From contig NZ_JNIR01000001.1 of NCBI RefSeq assembly GCF_000702605.1, positions 796,501 to 860,500 on the forward strand: DNA of 64,000 nucleotides. Direction: 5' to 3'. The translations under genes and the position numbers were made by a program. The DNA comes from Exiguobacterium acetylicum DSM 20416. GTDB taxonomy: Bacteria; Bacillota; Bacilli; Exiguobacteriales; Exiguobacteriaceae. This document shows, piece after piece, positions 32,634-42,056 of the stretch (its first letter is position 1; every line of letters begins with the position of its first letter). The notes below the pieces were generated by a model that did not search any database, was not told the DNA's origin, and saw only the letters and a list, made by a program, of their open reading frames with translations.

Positions 32634-35228
32634 ATGGCTGTGAAAGAAAAAACAAAATCGACGGCAACACCAGTCGAACAAGCAGTTGGACAAATCGTTG
32701 AAAAAGGGCAACGTGCATTACAAGAATTACTGACATTCGATCAAGAAAAAATCGATACGATCGTCCGGGATATGGCACTTGCCGGACTTGAACGGCATGT
32801 CGAACTCGCTCGTCTCGCTGCAGAAGAGACGGGACGCGGTGTCTTTGAAGATAAGATGATTAAAAACATTTTTGCGACAGAATACATCTACAACAGTCTA
32901 CGTCATGAAAAAACAGTTGGGATTTTAGAAGAAGATGTCCAAAACGGCATCACATATATCGCTGAACCCGTCGGTGTCGTCTGTGGTGTCACACCGGTCA
33001 CGAACCCGACATCAACGACGATGTTCAAAGCATTGATTGCGATCAAGACACGCAACCCGATCGTCTTCGCATTCCATCCATCGGCACAACGTTGTTCCGT
33101 TGAAGCAGCGAAAACACTCCGCGACGCAGCCATCAAAGCAGGTGCGCCAAAAGACTGTATTCAATGGGTCGAAGAACCATCACTTGAAGCAACGAAAGTC
33201 TTGATGAACCATGAAAAAATCGCGATGGTCCTTGCGACAGGTGGAGCGGGAATGGTCAAATCAGCGTATTCAACAGGTAAACCGGCACTCGGTGTTGGAC
33301 CAGGGAACGTTCCGTGTTACATCGAACAGTCAGCGAAAGTCAAACGGGCAGTCAGCGATCTCGTTCTCTCAAAAACGTTTGATAACGGAATGATTTGTGC
33401 GTCTGAGCAAGCTGTCATCGTCGACCAAGAGATTTATGCGACGGTTCGTGCGGAAATGGAAGCACTCGGTTGTTACTTCTGTACACCGGAAGAAAAACAA
33501 CGTCTCGAATCACTCGTCATCAAAACCGATACATGTGCCGTCAATGCGGACATCGTCGGGAAACCAGCGACATGGATCGCGGAGAAAGCCGGCATCGACG
33601 TTCCGGAAACAACGGTCATGCTCGTCGCGGAACTCGAGCACGTCGGAGCAGCAGAACCATTGTCTCATGAAAAACTCAGTCCGGTCCTCGGTGCGTACCG
33701 CGTTGCATCAACTGAAGAAGCGTTCACGATTGCCGAACAGATGCTTGAAATTGGTGGTCTCGGTCATACAGCTGTCATTCATACGACGAACGATGATTTG
33801 ATGACAGCGTTCGGACTCCGCATGAAAGCCTGCCGGATCCTTGTCAACAGTCCATCTGCTCACGGTGGGATCGGTGATCTGTACAACGAGTTGACACCAT
33901 CATTGACACTCGGTTGCGGATCATACGGGAAAAACTCTGTATCTGAAAACGTGACAGCGAAGCACTTACTCAACGTCAAGAAGGTGGCGAGACGACGCGT
34001 GAACATGCAATGGTTCAAGGTTCCTGAAAAAATCTACTTCGAAAAGAACTCTGTTCAGTACTTGCGGTCGATGACAGACGTCTCACGTGTCATGATCGTG
34101 ACTGATCCAACGATGGTACAGTTCGGGTATGCCGATAAAGTAATTCAAAACTTACCACAGTCCGTCAGTTACCGGATCTTCGACCAAGTCGAACCAGATC
34201 CATCGGTGACGACTGTTCAGACAGGTGCTCAAGCGATGCGTGATTTCAAGCCTGACTTGATCATTGCTCTTGGTGGTGGTTCAGCAATGGATGCTGCAAA
34301 AGGAATGTGGCTCTTCTACGAACAACCGAACGAAACGTTCTCGAACTTACGTCAAAAATTCCTCGATATTCGCAAACGGGCGTATCAATTCCCGACACTT
34401 GGTCGTCAAGCGAAGTTCGTCGCGATTCCGACGACTTCTGGTACAGGTTCAGAAGTGACACCGTTCACCGTCATCACGGATAAAGAGAAAAATGTCAAAT
34501 ACCCGATTGCTGACTATGCATTGACACCTGACGTCGCAATCGTTGATCCGGAATTCGTCATGACCGTTCCAGCTTCGATCACTGCTGATACCGGAATGGA
34601 TGTCTTGACGCATGCGACAGAAGCATACGTCTCGGTGCTTGCAAACGACTACACGGATGGACTGGCACTGAAAGCAATCAAGATGATCTTTGAGTACTTG
34701 CCACGAGCATATGCTAACGGATCAGACGCCGAAGCACGCGAAAAAGTGCATAACGCGTCAACGATGGCAGGGATGGCATTCGCGAACGCCTTCCTTGGAA
34801 TCAACCACTCGATCGCGCACAAAATCGGTGGTGAATTCCACACGCCACACGGACGGACGAACGCGATCCTGATGCCGCACGTCATTCGCTATAACGCGTC
34901 ACGTCCAACAAAACTAGCAGCATTCCCGAAATATGAATCATTCGTTGCCGATGAACGGTATGCCGACATCGCACGCTACCTCGGTCTTCCGGCAGCAACG
35001 ACGGAACAAGGGGTCGAATCACTCATTCAAGCAGTTGCCGATCTCGGACAACGTCTCAACATCAAGATGTCATTCAAGGCGCAAGGCATTCAAAAAGCAG
35101 ACTTCGAGGCAAAACTCGACAAGATGGCAGTTGATGCTTTCGAAGATCAATGTACGACAGCGAATCCAAAGATGCCGCTTGTTGCTGAATTACGGACGAT
35201 CATGGAACAAGCGTACGAAGGCATCTAA
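32634..35228 (+). CDS. adhE: Bifunctional acetaldehyde/alcohol dehydrogenase AdhE
   Basis: An 864-residue fusion. The N-terminal aldehyde dehydrogenase half (to about residue 440) reduces acetyl-CoA to acetaldehyde; its nucleophile is the Cys of GMICASEQAVIVD. The C-terminal iron-dependent alcohol dehydrogenase half makes ethanol; GGGSAMDAAKG binds NAD, and the His residues of HSIAHKIGGEFHTPHGRTNAILMPH supply the metal site. The protein normally forms spirosomes. The ATG at 32634 has GGGAGG ten bases upstream. Monocistronic, with cre, Fnr and Rex boxes before it, consistent with fermentative induction at low oxygen and high NADH. Confidence 0.97.
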   Translation: MAVKEKTKSTATPVEQAVGQIVEKGQRALQELLTFDQEKIDTIVRDMALAGLERHVELARLAAEETGRGVFEDKMIKNIFATEYIYNSLRHEKTVGILEEDVQNGITYIAEPVGVVCGVTPVTNPTSTTMFKALIAIKTRNPIVFAFHPSAQRCSVEAAKTLRDAAIKAGAPKDCIQWVEEPSLEATKVLMNHEKIAMVLATGGAGMVKSAYSTGKPALGVGPGNVPCYIEQSAKVKRAVSDLVLSKTFDNGMICASEQAVIVDQEIYATVRAEMEALGCYFCTPEEKQRLESLVIKTDTCAVNADIVGKPATWIAEKAGIDVPETTVMLVAELEHVGAAEPLSHEKLSPVLGAYRVASTEEAFTIAEQMLEIGGLGHTAVIHTTNDDLMTAFGLRMKACRILVNSPSAHGGIGDLYNELTPSLTLGCGSYGKNSVSENVTAKHLLNVKKVARRRVNMQWFKVPEKIYFEKNSVQYLRSMTDVSRVMIVTDPTMVQFGYADKVIQNLPQSVSYRIFDQVEPDPSVTTVQTGAQAMRDFKPDLIIALGGGSAMDAAKGMWLFYEQPNETFSNLRQKFLDIRKRAYQFPTLGRQAKFVAIPTTSGTGSEVTPFTVITDKEKNVKYPIADYALTPDVAIVDPEFVMTVPASITADTGMDVLTHATEAYVSVLANDYTDGLALKAIKMIFEYLPRAYANGSDAEAREKVHNASTMAGMAFANAFLGINHSIAHKIGGEFHTPHGRTNAILMPHVIRYNASRPTKLAAFPKYESFVADERYADIARYLGLPAATTEQGVESLIQAVADLGQRLNIKMSFKAQGIQKADFEAKLDKMAVDAFEDQCTTANPKMPLVAELRTIMEQAYEGI

Positions 35229-35261
35229 TAGAGAAAAAAATACCATGGCACCTGATCGTTC

Positions 35262-35296
35262 AACCGGCTTCTCATTTTGAGAAGTCGGTTTTTGTT
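35262..35296 (+). terminator. Rho-independent terminator of adhE
   Basis: AACCGGCTTCTCA pairs with TGAGAAGTCGGTT (one G-T pair) around TTT and is followed by five T. Confidence 0.9.
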
Positions 35297-35309
35297 TTGG
35301 AAATCGATG

Positions 35310-35397
35310 GAGACAGTCGGAGAAAAAGTGGGATATAATGGCTGTTGAACGAATTTGATGTTTTTGGTTTCGCTGTAGCAGGAATATTCAAACATCA
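35310..35397 (+). promoter_or_regulatory. Promoter and leader hairpin of membrane gene
   Basis: TATAAT at 35334-35339 with a weak GAGACA -35 (35310-35315, 18-base spacer). In the leader TGATGTTT (35356-35363) pairs perfectly with AAACATCA (35390-35397) just ahead of the ribosome binding site. Confidence 0.45.
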
Positions 35398-35419
35398 GAC
35401 ATAAAAAGGAGGAAATGGG

Positions 35420-36820
35420 ATGGAGTCAAGGCAAGAAAGGAAACAACGACGGTTTTCCGTCTGGGATGTCCTGTTTGGCGTCCTTATCGGTCTCATCTTT
35501 TTCGGTGTCATCTATGGCGTGATGGCATTTTTGACTTCACAAATCACTTCATCCTCAGACTATCAAGATCTCGTGACGCAGATGCAACAGGCGGACGTCT
35601 CCTGGAAAGATGCAGACATCACGGTCTCTCTCATGCTCTTGTTCGTCGGTGGACTGTCAATCACGATGCCGAGCGCAGTTCGGGAAGGAATCATCAATCA
35701 GGTACTTGATGCGAGTTCTGCCGGTGATGTCTTATCGTTGTTTGGGATCGACTTAAAACAGGTCCTCGCACCACTTACGTTCGATGTCTCTTACGGCACG
35801 TTACTCTATTCCGTTTTTGGCATCGGTTTGATCGTCCTGTTATTTTTGGTTTTACGGATTAAGGCAAGTCGTCTCGGGTGGACGATTCGATCGATCAGTT
35901 TCTTCTTAACGGTCGGAATCATCTGGTTCGTCCTTGCCGGACGCGGAAACGACGTGCCGTTTCTCTCGTTACAAGATGGCTATGCGATGAGTGGGATCCT
36001 ACCGCTTCTCGTCGTCAGTTTACTTGGCTGGATGGCGTTCTTCCCGCAAAAGTTATCCGGTCTGACAGCTGCCGGACGTGCCAGCTTACTGATTTTGATG
36101 CTCGCAAGTACGCTCCAACTCGTCTTTACGGTGCAGGACGAAGCGGCGTATGACGGTGATTCCTCACTACGGACGGCGTTGACCGTCGCGAGTCTAAACG
36201 CCGGAAGTGGCGGAATGTACGACTGGATCCACGGCGGACAGGTCGTGTATCAAGCAGACGTTCTTGGAGCGAACGCGGAAATCCCGGTCTCGATGTTGAA
36301 CGGGGAGACCTCAACGGATCAGCTTAATGACTCGATCCAAAAAGTCGTCGATGGGATCGATACGGACCGGGTGACAGAACAATTGTTGACGTTACTCGGT
36401 GGAGAACGTCCGGATTTGTCAGCAACACAATTGAAGCTCGACCCTGTTGATTACGGTGTCGCGCGGCAGACGATTCAAGTGATTGATGCGGAATCTGCAG
36501 GAGCGACGCCACCGAATGTCTCGAGTGAGAGTGGGTATTGGGTATTATTGCTGGTAACGTTCGCGATCTACTTCGTCTGTAGCATCCGAAGCTTCAAGTC
36601 GATTATCGATCCGTTCGTCTTTGCGATCACGATTGGTGTGATCAGCTTCATCGTCAGTCAGGCTTCATACGTTCAGTTCGCGATGAAATGGCGGAGTGAC
36701 GTCTTATTCGAATTCGCTCAACAAACCGCAGGCTGGACAGTACTTTATGCCACAGGACTTGCGTTACTTGCTGGAATTCTCGGTTACGTCGTCCGACGGA
36801 AACCAGAGAAAACGGTGTAA
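35420..36820 (+). CDS. Polytopic membrane protein, unknown function
   Basis: A 466-residue protein with about nine hydrophobic segments; I do not recognise the family. After a basic N-terminus come helices at about 14-36 and 67-85. A cluster of helices follows at about 120-235, then an extracellular domain of about 130 residues (GSGGMYDWIHGGQVVYQADVLG to SSESGYW), and the last four helices. A stretch of short-chain residues (PVSMLNGETSTDQLND) lies in the outer domain. AAGGAGG precedes the ATG. Monocistronic, with a good -10 and a leader hairpin. Confidence 0.68.
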   Translation: MESRQERKQRRFSVWDVLFGVLIGLIFFGVIYGVMAFLTSQITSSSDYQDLVTQMQQADVSWKDADITVSLMLLFVGGLSITMPSAVREGIINQVLDASSAGDVLSLFGIDLKQVLAPLTFDVSYGTLLYSVFGIGLIVLLFLVLRIKASRLGWTIRSISFFLTVGIIWFVLAGRGNDVPFLSLQDGYAMSGILPLLVVSLLGWMAFFPQKLSGLTAAGRASLLILMLASTLQLVFTVQDEAAYDGDSSLRTALTVASLNAGSGGMYDWIHGGQVVYQADVLGANAEIPVSMLNGETSTDQLNDSIQKVVDGIDTDRVTEQLLTLLGGERPDLSATQLKLDPVDYGVARQTIQVIDAESAGATPPNVSSESGYWVLLLVTFAIYFVCSIRSFKSIIDPFVFAITIGVISFIVSQASYVQFAMKWRSDVLFEFAQQTAGWTVLYATGLALLAGILGYVVRRKPEKTV

Positions 36821-36877
36821 GGGGACGTGGAGTGGTGAAAATCCTATGCCATGAATCCAATCTACGAACGTTGCTGT

Positions 36878-37003
36878 CATTCTCGCTTTCCGCAGGCGGG
36901 AGGTAGGCCGCGGTATCCTAAACTACGTTTCGTCTACCCGGTCTCACCTGACCCTGACGAAAGTGAAGAACATGCTTTCTTTTCCTGTAGGAGTCGAGAA
37001 TGA
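36878..37003. repeat. Intergenic inverted-terminus repeat, copy A
   Basis: A 126-base element bounded by CATTCTCG and CGAGAATG. Inside the ends lie CTTTCCGCAGGCGG and TTCCTGTAGGAGT, the layout of the widespread Bacillaceae intergenic repeats (CTTTCCGCGGG...CAGGAGT). It lies in the 460-base gap 36821-37280, which otherwise holds a terminator and the leader of the nucleotidase gene. Confidence 0.6.
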
Positions 37004-37025
37004 ACAATTACGTTCTACATTAGTT

Positions 37026-37073
37026 AAAACGATACTTTTTCAGGATTTTGGTCTGAGAAAGTATCGTTTTTTT
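37026..37073 (+). terminator. Rho-independent terminator
   Basis: AAAACGATACTTT with CAG pairs with CTG and AAAGTATCGTTTT around nine bases, followed by more T. Confidence 0.88.
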
Positions 37074-37280
37074 GTATGAATTATACAACGGTGTAAGACG
37101 CCTTTTTTTACCATTCAAACTTGGTTTGTAAAGGTAAAACAAACAATGTTAAGCCAGTATTTGGAATTGGTTAAGTGGGTTAAATAAGACGGATGTCCGA
37201 CCTATTTGAAAGGACTATTAGCTATAATCGAACCATGCTAAATTAATGAAGCAGTCAAAACATCCTGGGGGGAAATCCAT

Positions 37281-40001
37281 ATGAAAAAAGCTACGAAACT
37301 CGTCATCGCGTCGACGTTGATCGCACCGATGCTCGTACCAGTCGTTCAAGTCAAGACACTTGCTGCCGACAACAGTGTCGTCAAGTTACGCTTCCTAGAA
37401 ACAACGGATTTACATACGAACTCAATGAACTACGATTACTTCAAGGATGCGCAGGACGAAACGATTGGTCTCGTCAAAGCCGCTACGGTCATTAAACAGC
37501 AACAAACTGAAGTGGGCGCAACGAACAGTTTCTTATTCGATAACGGGGATACACTTCAAGGAACGCCATTCGGTGATTACGTGAAGAACCAGTACGACAA
37601 AGGAAACAAAGGCAAACATCCGATGTACGAATTGATGGAATACCTCGGTTATGATGCGGTCACGCTCGGAAACCATGAATTCAACTTCGGTCTTGATTTC
37701 CTTAAGTCAGCGATGAGTGCTTCGAGCGGTTCAATCAAGTTCGTCAACTCGAACGTATTGGATGCAGTCACGAAAAAGCCGATCGTCGCGGACTACAACA
37801 AAGATGGAAAAGACTATCAAATCATCGAACGTCAAGTCAAGGACCAGAACGGTGACATGAAAACAGTCAAGGTGGGTGTGTTCGGAGTCGTCACGCCACA
37901 AATCATGGCATGGGATGCGGGGAACCTGACAGGGAAAGTCACGGCTGAAGATATCATCCCGACTGCTAAAGCAACAGCGAAGAAATTAAAAGATGCTGGC
38001 GCAGACGTCGTCGTTGCACTCGCACACACAGGTATCGGGGATACGACGGATCAAAAAGACGGCGATGAGAATGTCGGCTACGCATTGACAAAAGTTGCAG
38101 ACATCGATGTCTTGATGACAGGTCATCAGCACGGAAAGTTCCCGGCAGTCGATTCAGCGTTCAATAAATTGCCGAATGTTGATAAAGAAAAAGGTCTAAT
38201 CAATGGTAAACCAGTCGTCATGGCAAACACACAAGGAAAGAACGTCGGTGTCATCGATCTTGAGTTGAAGCAAGTCGACGGGAAATGGGTCGTTGATACG
38301 TCAGGTGCGAAACTAGCGGACGTGACGAAAGACACGACAGCAGATGCCGGTGCCGTCAAGTTGATTGAAAAAGCACATGAAGGAACACTCGCGTACATTC
38401 GTCAAGAAGTCGGAACGATTAATGACGACATCCAAAGTTTCTTCGCTCTCGCGCAAGACGATGATTCAGTTCAGTTCGTAACGAACGCTCAGAAATGGTA
38501 TGTCGAGAAACAACTCAAAGAAAATGCCGATCTCGCGAAATATAAAGATCTCCCGTTGTTGTCAGCAGGTGCACCATTCAAGACTGGTGGTCGTAACCAA
38601 GTCAACGCATCCGATTATACATTGATCAAAAAAGGACCAATCGCACTCAAGAACGTCGCCGATCTCTATGTTTATCCGAATACACTCGAAGTCGTCAAAG
38701 TAACAGGTGCTGACGTCAAAGACTGGCTCGAAATGTCAGCCGGTCAGTTCAACCAAGTCGGCGGTGAGCAAACGAACTTGTTGAACAAAGATTTCCGTAG
38801 CTACAACTTCGATATCCTCGATGGATTGACGTATGAAATTGATATCACGAAACCAGCGAAGTTTGACTATAATGGTGACTTATCGAAGGAATTTAAAGGT
38901 GACAACCGCGTCCAAAACATCAAGTATCAAGGCAAAGCAATCACAGACGACCAAGAATTCCTCGTTGCGACGAACAACTACCGCGCTGGTAGTGCGACGT
39001 TCCCGGGTCTTGGGAAAGGTCAAAATATCGTCTACAAATCGGCTTACGAAACACGTAACGTCATCTCGGACTATATCAAAGCGAAACAACCGGTTGATTA
39101 TAAAGCCGATGACAACTGGTCACTCGTCGCAAGTAAGCCGATGACGGTCAGCTTTGATTCAGCGGTTGCAGCTGCACCGTACGTCAAGCGGTATGAAGGA
39201 ATCACGAACACAGGTGAAACACGTCCAGGTGAGACAGGAACTTTCCTTAAATTCAACATGAACGTGCCGATGAAAGACTTCACGGTCTCGGCAAAAGCAG
39301 TTAAACCAGGTGCGAAAGTCGTTACTGGTCAGGCAGTTCCGGGCGCAACAATCACAGTTAAACTTGGCGATAAAGTCCTCGGTACAGCAACAGCAAACGA
39401 AGCGGGTCAATACGAAGTCGGAACACGTCCGCTCAAATTGCGTGACAAGTTGACGATCGTCTCTGAACTCAGCTTCATGAAGACAGAAACGAACGTCACA
39501 GTCGGAACAGGTGTCGTTGCGATACCAGCAATCGATAAAAAGTCAGCAGTCTACGGATCGACGGTCCTCCGCGGTAAAGCAACGGAAGGTCTTGACGTGA
39601 CGCTCTATAAAGGATCAACGAAGATCGCGAAAGCGAAAACGACGGCAAGTGGTTTCAAGATTGCGGTCCAGAACGGTCTAACGACAGGTACGTACACGGT
39701 CAAGTCGACAGACATCTCGAACAAGATCACGAAAAAGGCGTCGTTCACGATCAAGAACACGTATCCGGTCAAAAAATGGTCAGGCAAAAAGACGTTGACA
39801 GGTAAAGTCGAAAAACGACAAATCGTCCGCCTCTACCAAAAAACAGAAGCTGGTTATCAATTGATTGCTCAAGACGTGGCGGATCAGCACGGGAACTATG
39901 TCTTGAAGATGCGTAAGGCATTGACGAACGGCTCGTACAAACTCAACATCTATACAGCGAAGGATCATCTCGATCAATCGCGTTACTTCATCACGAAGTA
40001 A
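37281..40001 (+). CDS. Secreted 2',3'-cyclic phosphodiesterase/5'-nucleotidase
   Basis: A 906-residue exported enzyme that recovers phosphate and nucleosides from extracellular nucleotides. A signal peptide (residues 1-29, ending TLAA) is followed by the metallophosphatase domain with FLETTDLHTN, DNGDTLQG, GNHEFNFG, ALAHTGIG and TGHQHGKFP. Next comes the 5'-nucleotidase C-terminal domain (GAPFKTGGRNQ, LYVYPNTLEVVKVTG, VATNNYRAGSATFPG). From about residue 680, three beta-sandwich, bacterial-Ig-like modules follow (ATITVKLGDKVLGTATANEAGQY is the clearest). There is no LPXTG anchor, so wall binding may rest on these modules. GGGGGG precedes the ATG. Confidence 0.93.
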   Translation: MKKATKLVIASTLIAPMLVPVVQVKTLAADNSVVKLRFLETTDLHTNSMNYDYFKDAQDETIGLVKAATVIKQQQTEVGATNSFLFDNGDTLQGTPFGDYVKNQYDKGNKGKHPMYELMEYLGYDAVTLGNHEFNFGLDFLKSAMSASSGSIKFVNSNVLDAVTKKPIVADYNKDGKDYQIIERQVKDQNGDMKTVKVGVFGVVTPQIMAWDAGNLTGKVTAEDIIPTAKATAKKLKDAGADVVVALAHTGIGDTTDQKDGDENVGYALTKVADIDVLMTGHQHGKFPAVDSAFNKLPNVDKEKGLINGKPVVMANTQGKNVGVIDLELKQVDGKWVVDTSGAKLADVTKDTTADAGAVKLIEKAHEGTLAYIRQEVGTINDDIQSFFALAQDDDSVQFVTNAQKWYVEKQLKENADLAKYKDLPLLSAGAPFKTGGRNQVNASDYTLIKKGPIALKNVADLYVYPNTLEVVKVTGADVKDWLEMSAGQFNQVGGEQTNLLNKDFRSYNFDILDGLTYEIDITKPAKFDYNGDLSKEFKGDNRVQNIKYQGKAITDDQEFLVATNNYRAGSATFPGLGKGQNIVYKSAYETRNVISDYIKAKQPVDYKADDNWSLVASKPMTVSFDSAVAAAPYVKRYEGITNTGETRPGETGTFLKFNMNVPMKDFTVSAKAVKPGAKVVTGQAVPGATITVKLGDKVLGTATANEAGQYEVGTRPLKLRDKLTIVSELSFMKTETNVTVGTGVVAIPAIDKKSAVYGSTVLRGKATEGLDVTLYKGSTKIAKAKTTASGFKIAVQNGLTTGTYTVKSTDISNKITKKASFTIKNTYPVKKWSGKKTLTGKVEKRQIVRLYQKTEAGYQLIAQDVADQHGNYVLKMRKALTNGSYKLNIYTAKDHLDQSRYFITK

Positions 40002-40009
40002 CATGTCAC

Positions 40010-40041
40010 ACGGATGTCTGCACATGCAGACATCCGTTTTT
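40010..40041. terminator. Bidirectional terminator
   Basis: CGGATGTCTGC pairs perfectly with GCAGACATCCG around ACAT and is followed by T. It separates convergent genes and reaches the stop of the lysR remnant. Confidence 0.88.
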
Positions 40042-40922
40042 ATTTGGCTAGATATGTGCGTTGTGAGAGCAGAAACCGTTTAATGCGTTCATAGATGGTT
40101 GCTTGCTCGACTGTTAATTGGTTCGTCACGTGCGACATGTAGAGTCGTGACGTAACGGTAAACACATCGTCCGTAATGAAGGGTAGCCCCATCTCGCGAC
40201 AGACGGAGACAGGAACGAAGCTGAAATACCGTTGCTGACGTAAGGCGAGTTGCAGCGAGACGTCATCAATATAGTGCGTGGTATCGGCATAAATGTTCAG
40301 TTCCGCCATCTTCAATTGGATGAAGCGGTTGTAATCCTTATTGTGAGAGGGAAATAAAAAGGCAGTCTCCGTTGCGTCCGCATAGAGCGCCGTGATCGCT
40401 TCTTTCTCTGAATAGGAAGCAGGATAGGTGATGACAATCTCCTCTTCCACGATCGGTTCGCTCGTAATGAGCGGATGCTTGAGTTCCATGAAGCTGATCG
40501 AGAAATGGAATTCTTGATGGAGCAGGCCACTTAAAATGTCGCGATTCGAGAGGATGTCCGAGTTGAACAAAGGCGCAGTCTGCGGCAAGAGAAATTCCCG
40601 TAGGATTAATTGGATGAAGCGACCGTGCGAACTGGCAAGACTGAGTGGTGTTTCGGTAGAGGCATCATTTCGCGCCATGCGTTCCTGGACCCGTGTCAGC
40701 TCGTGTTCGATTTTTTCGACTGATTGCAGCAGAAGTCGTCCATTGTCGGTCAAGCTGATCGTTCTGCCTTTTCGATGAAACAACGTCGTGTTCAATTCAC
40801 GTTCTAGTTTTTTGATCGTCGCACTGAGGGCGGGGTTGGCTGATGAATAATCGTTCGGCAGCACGCGTCACGTTCAATTCCTCCGCGACGTGACGAAAAT
40901 AATTCAAATGTAAGAGTTCCAT
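40040..40922 (-). pseudogene. LysR family regulator with one-base frameshift
   Basis: The ATG at 40922 has AGGAGGATAT upstream and encodes a perfect LysR start (MELLHLNYFRHVAEELNVTR, then AAERLFISQP). Immediately after SQP the frame changes. The remaining 264 residues (ALSATIKKLERELNTTLFHRKG and the effector domain) are in another frame. The total length, 883 bases, is one more than a multiple of three. The shift lies at the run of four G at 40832-40835 (C on the coding strand); removing one base restores a 293-residue protein. It may be a real mutation, phase variation or a sequencing error. Divergent from the operon at 41024. Confidence 0.85.
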
Positions 40923-40936
40923 GATATCCTCCTAAC

Positions 40937-40952
40937 ATAACCTATAGGTTAT
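40937..40952. promoter_or_regulatory. LysR operator palindrome
   Basis: ATAACCTATAGGTTAT, a perfect 16-base palindrome in the divergent promoter region between lysR and the next operon, containing the T-N11-A pattern of LysR sites. Its neighbourhood, 40953-40980, is a run of AT. Confidence 0.6.
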
Positions 40953-41023
40953 TAAAATATATAAATATATATATTTCTGTTTATGATGAAACCAGTATAT
41001 CGTAAATACCAGAGGTGATAGAT

Positions 41024-42043
41024 ATGAAAATCGGAATTTACGGAGCAGGATCACTAGGAACCATCATGGGAGCTTATTTGAGTCAACAGTATGCGGGTGT
41101 CGATCTGATCGATACGAATCGCGCACATATCGAAGCGCTAAACACAACAGGCGCGCATGTCATTGGACCAGATTTGACGCAAGCCGTCCATGCGATGCAT
41201 CCGGATGACATCACGGAGATGTACGATATCGTATTGTTGCTGACGAAACAGGTCTACAATGAACCGGTCCTGGCGAAAGTCCGGACGATCTTGAAGGAAG
41301 ACGGTATTCTCGTCTCCTTACAAAACGGTGTACCAGAAGAATTCATTCAACAACAGATTCCACGCGAACGTATCATTGCGGGATCCGTCGAGTTCGGAGC
41401 GACATACGTCGGACCAGGTGAGTCACGTCTGACATCGGATTACGAGCACTTCAAGACGTATGCGATGCAAATCGGTGAACTGGACGGCAAGAAGACGGAC
41501 CGAATCATTCACTTGAAGGAAATCCTTGATCACATCGGTGGGACGGAAATCTCTGATAATCTACCGGGAACGAAATGGTCAAAACTCGTCATCAATAGTA
41601 CGTTTAGTGGGTTATCCGCTGCGTGTAACGGTACGTATGGCGACGTTCTCGATCATCCGGTCTTGTTACGGGCAGCGATCCATACGATGCAGGAAGTCGT
41701 TGAAGTCGGTCACGCCCACGGCATCATATTCGCACCGATGAGTACGTTTGAGCCGGCAGCTTACGCAACACTAGACGCTATCGATGAAAAACTGAGCACC
41801 GTGCCACAATTGATGCACGGGTCGCGTGACTTAGAAGCAAGCATGTTGCAGGACTTACAAAAAGGGCAACCGACCGAAATTCGTTTCATCAATGGGATCG
41901 TCACGATGTATGGCAACACATACGATATCAAAACACCATTCAACTCACTCATTCAAGAAATCGTCGAAGAAGCGCAAGCAGCGAAGACGGTTCCAAATTT
42001 TGAAACAAGTGTCGCACGCTTTGCCGCATTGTTAAACGCATGA
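41024..42043 (+). CDS. Ketopantoate reductase (PanE/ApbA) family protein
   Basis: A 339-residue NADPH-dependent oxidoreductase. The Rossmann loop MKIGIYGAGSLGTIMGAYLS opens the chain. ILVSLQNGVPEEFIQQQIP and GSVEFGATYVGPGESRLT lie around the hinge, and GTKWSKLVINSTFSGLSAACNGTYGDVL is the catalytic-lysine region of the all-helical second domain. The family includes true 2-dehydropantoate reductases and others acting on related keto acids; linkage to an acetoacetate decarboxylase and a LysR gene instead of pan genes favours the latter. AGAGGTGAT precedes the ATG at 41024. It is followed 13 bases later by its operon partner. Confidence 0.85.
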   Translation: MKIGIYGAGSLGTIMGAYLSQQYAGVDLIDTNRAHIEALNTTGAHVIGPDLTQAVHAMHPDDITEMYDIVLLLTKQVYNEPVLAKVRTILKEDGILVSLQNGVPEEFIQQQIPRERIIAGSVEFGATYVGPGESRLTSDYEHFKTYAMQIGELDGKKTDRIIHLKEILDHIGGTEISDNLPGTKWSKLVINSTFSGLSAACNGTYGDVLDHPVLLRAAIHTMQEVVEVGHAHGIIFAPMSTFEPAAYATLDAIDEKLSTVPQLMHGSRDLEASMLQDLQKGQPTEIRFINGIVTMYGNTYDIKTPFNSLIQEIVEEAQAAKTVPNFETSVARFAALLNA

Positions 42044-42056
42044 AGGAGGGATTCAG

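Noticed and set aside
36821-37280. Remnant of an insertion sequence
   Set aside because: The inverted-end element is only 126 bases, encodes nothing and fits the Bacillaceae intergenic repeat pattern.
40040-40864. Intact shorter LysR starting at a GTG
   Set aside because: That start lacks a ribosome binding site and would remove the first helices of the DNA-binding domain, whose sequence is perfectly kept in the other frame upstream.
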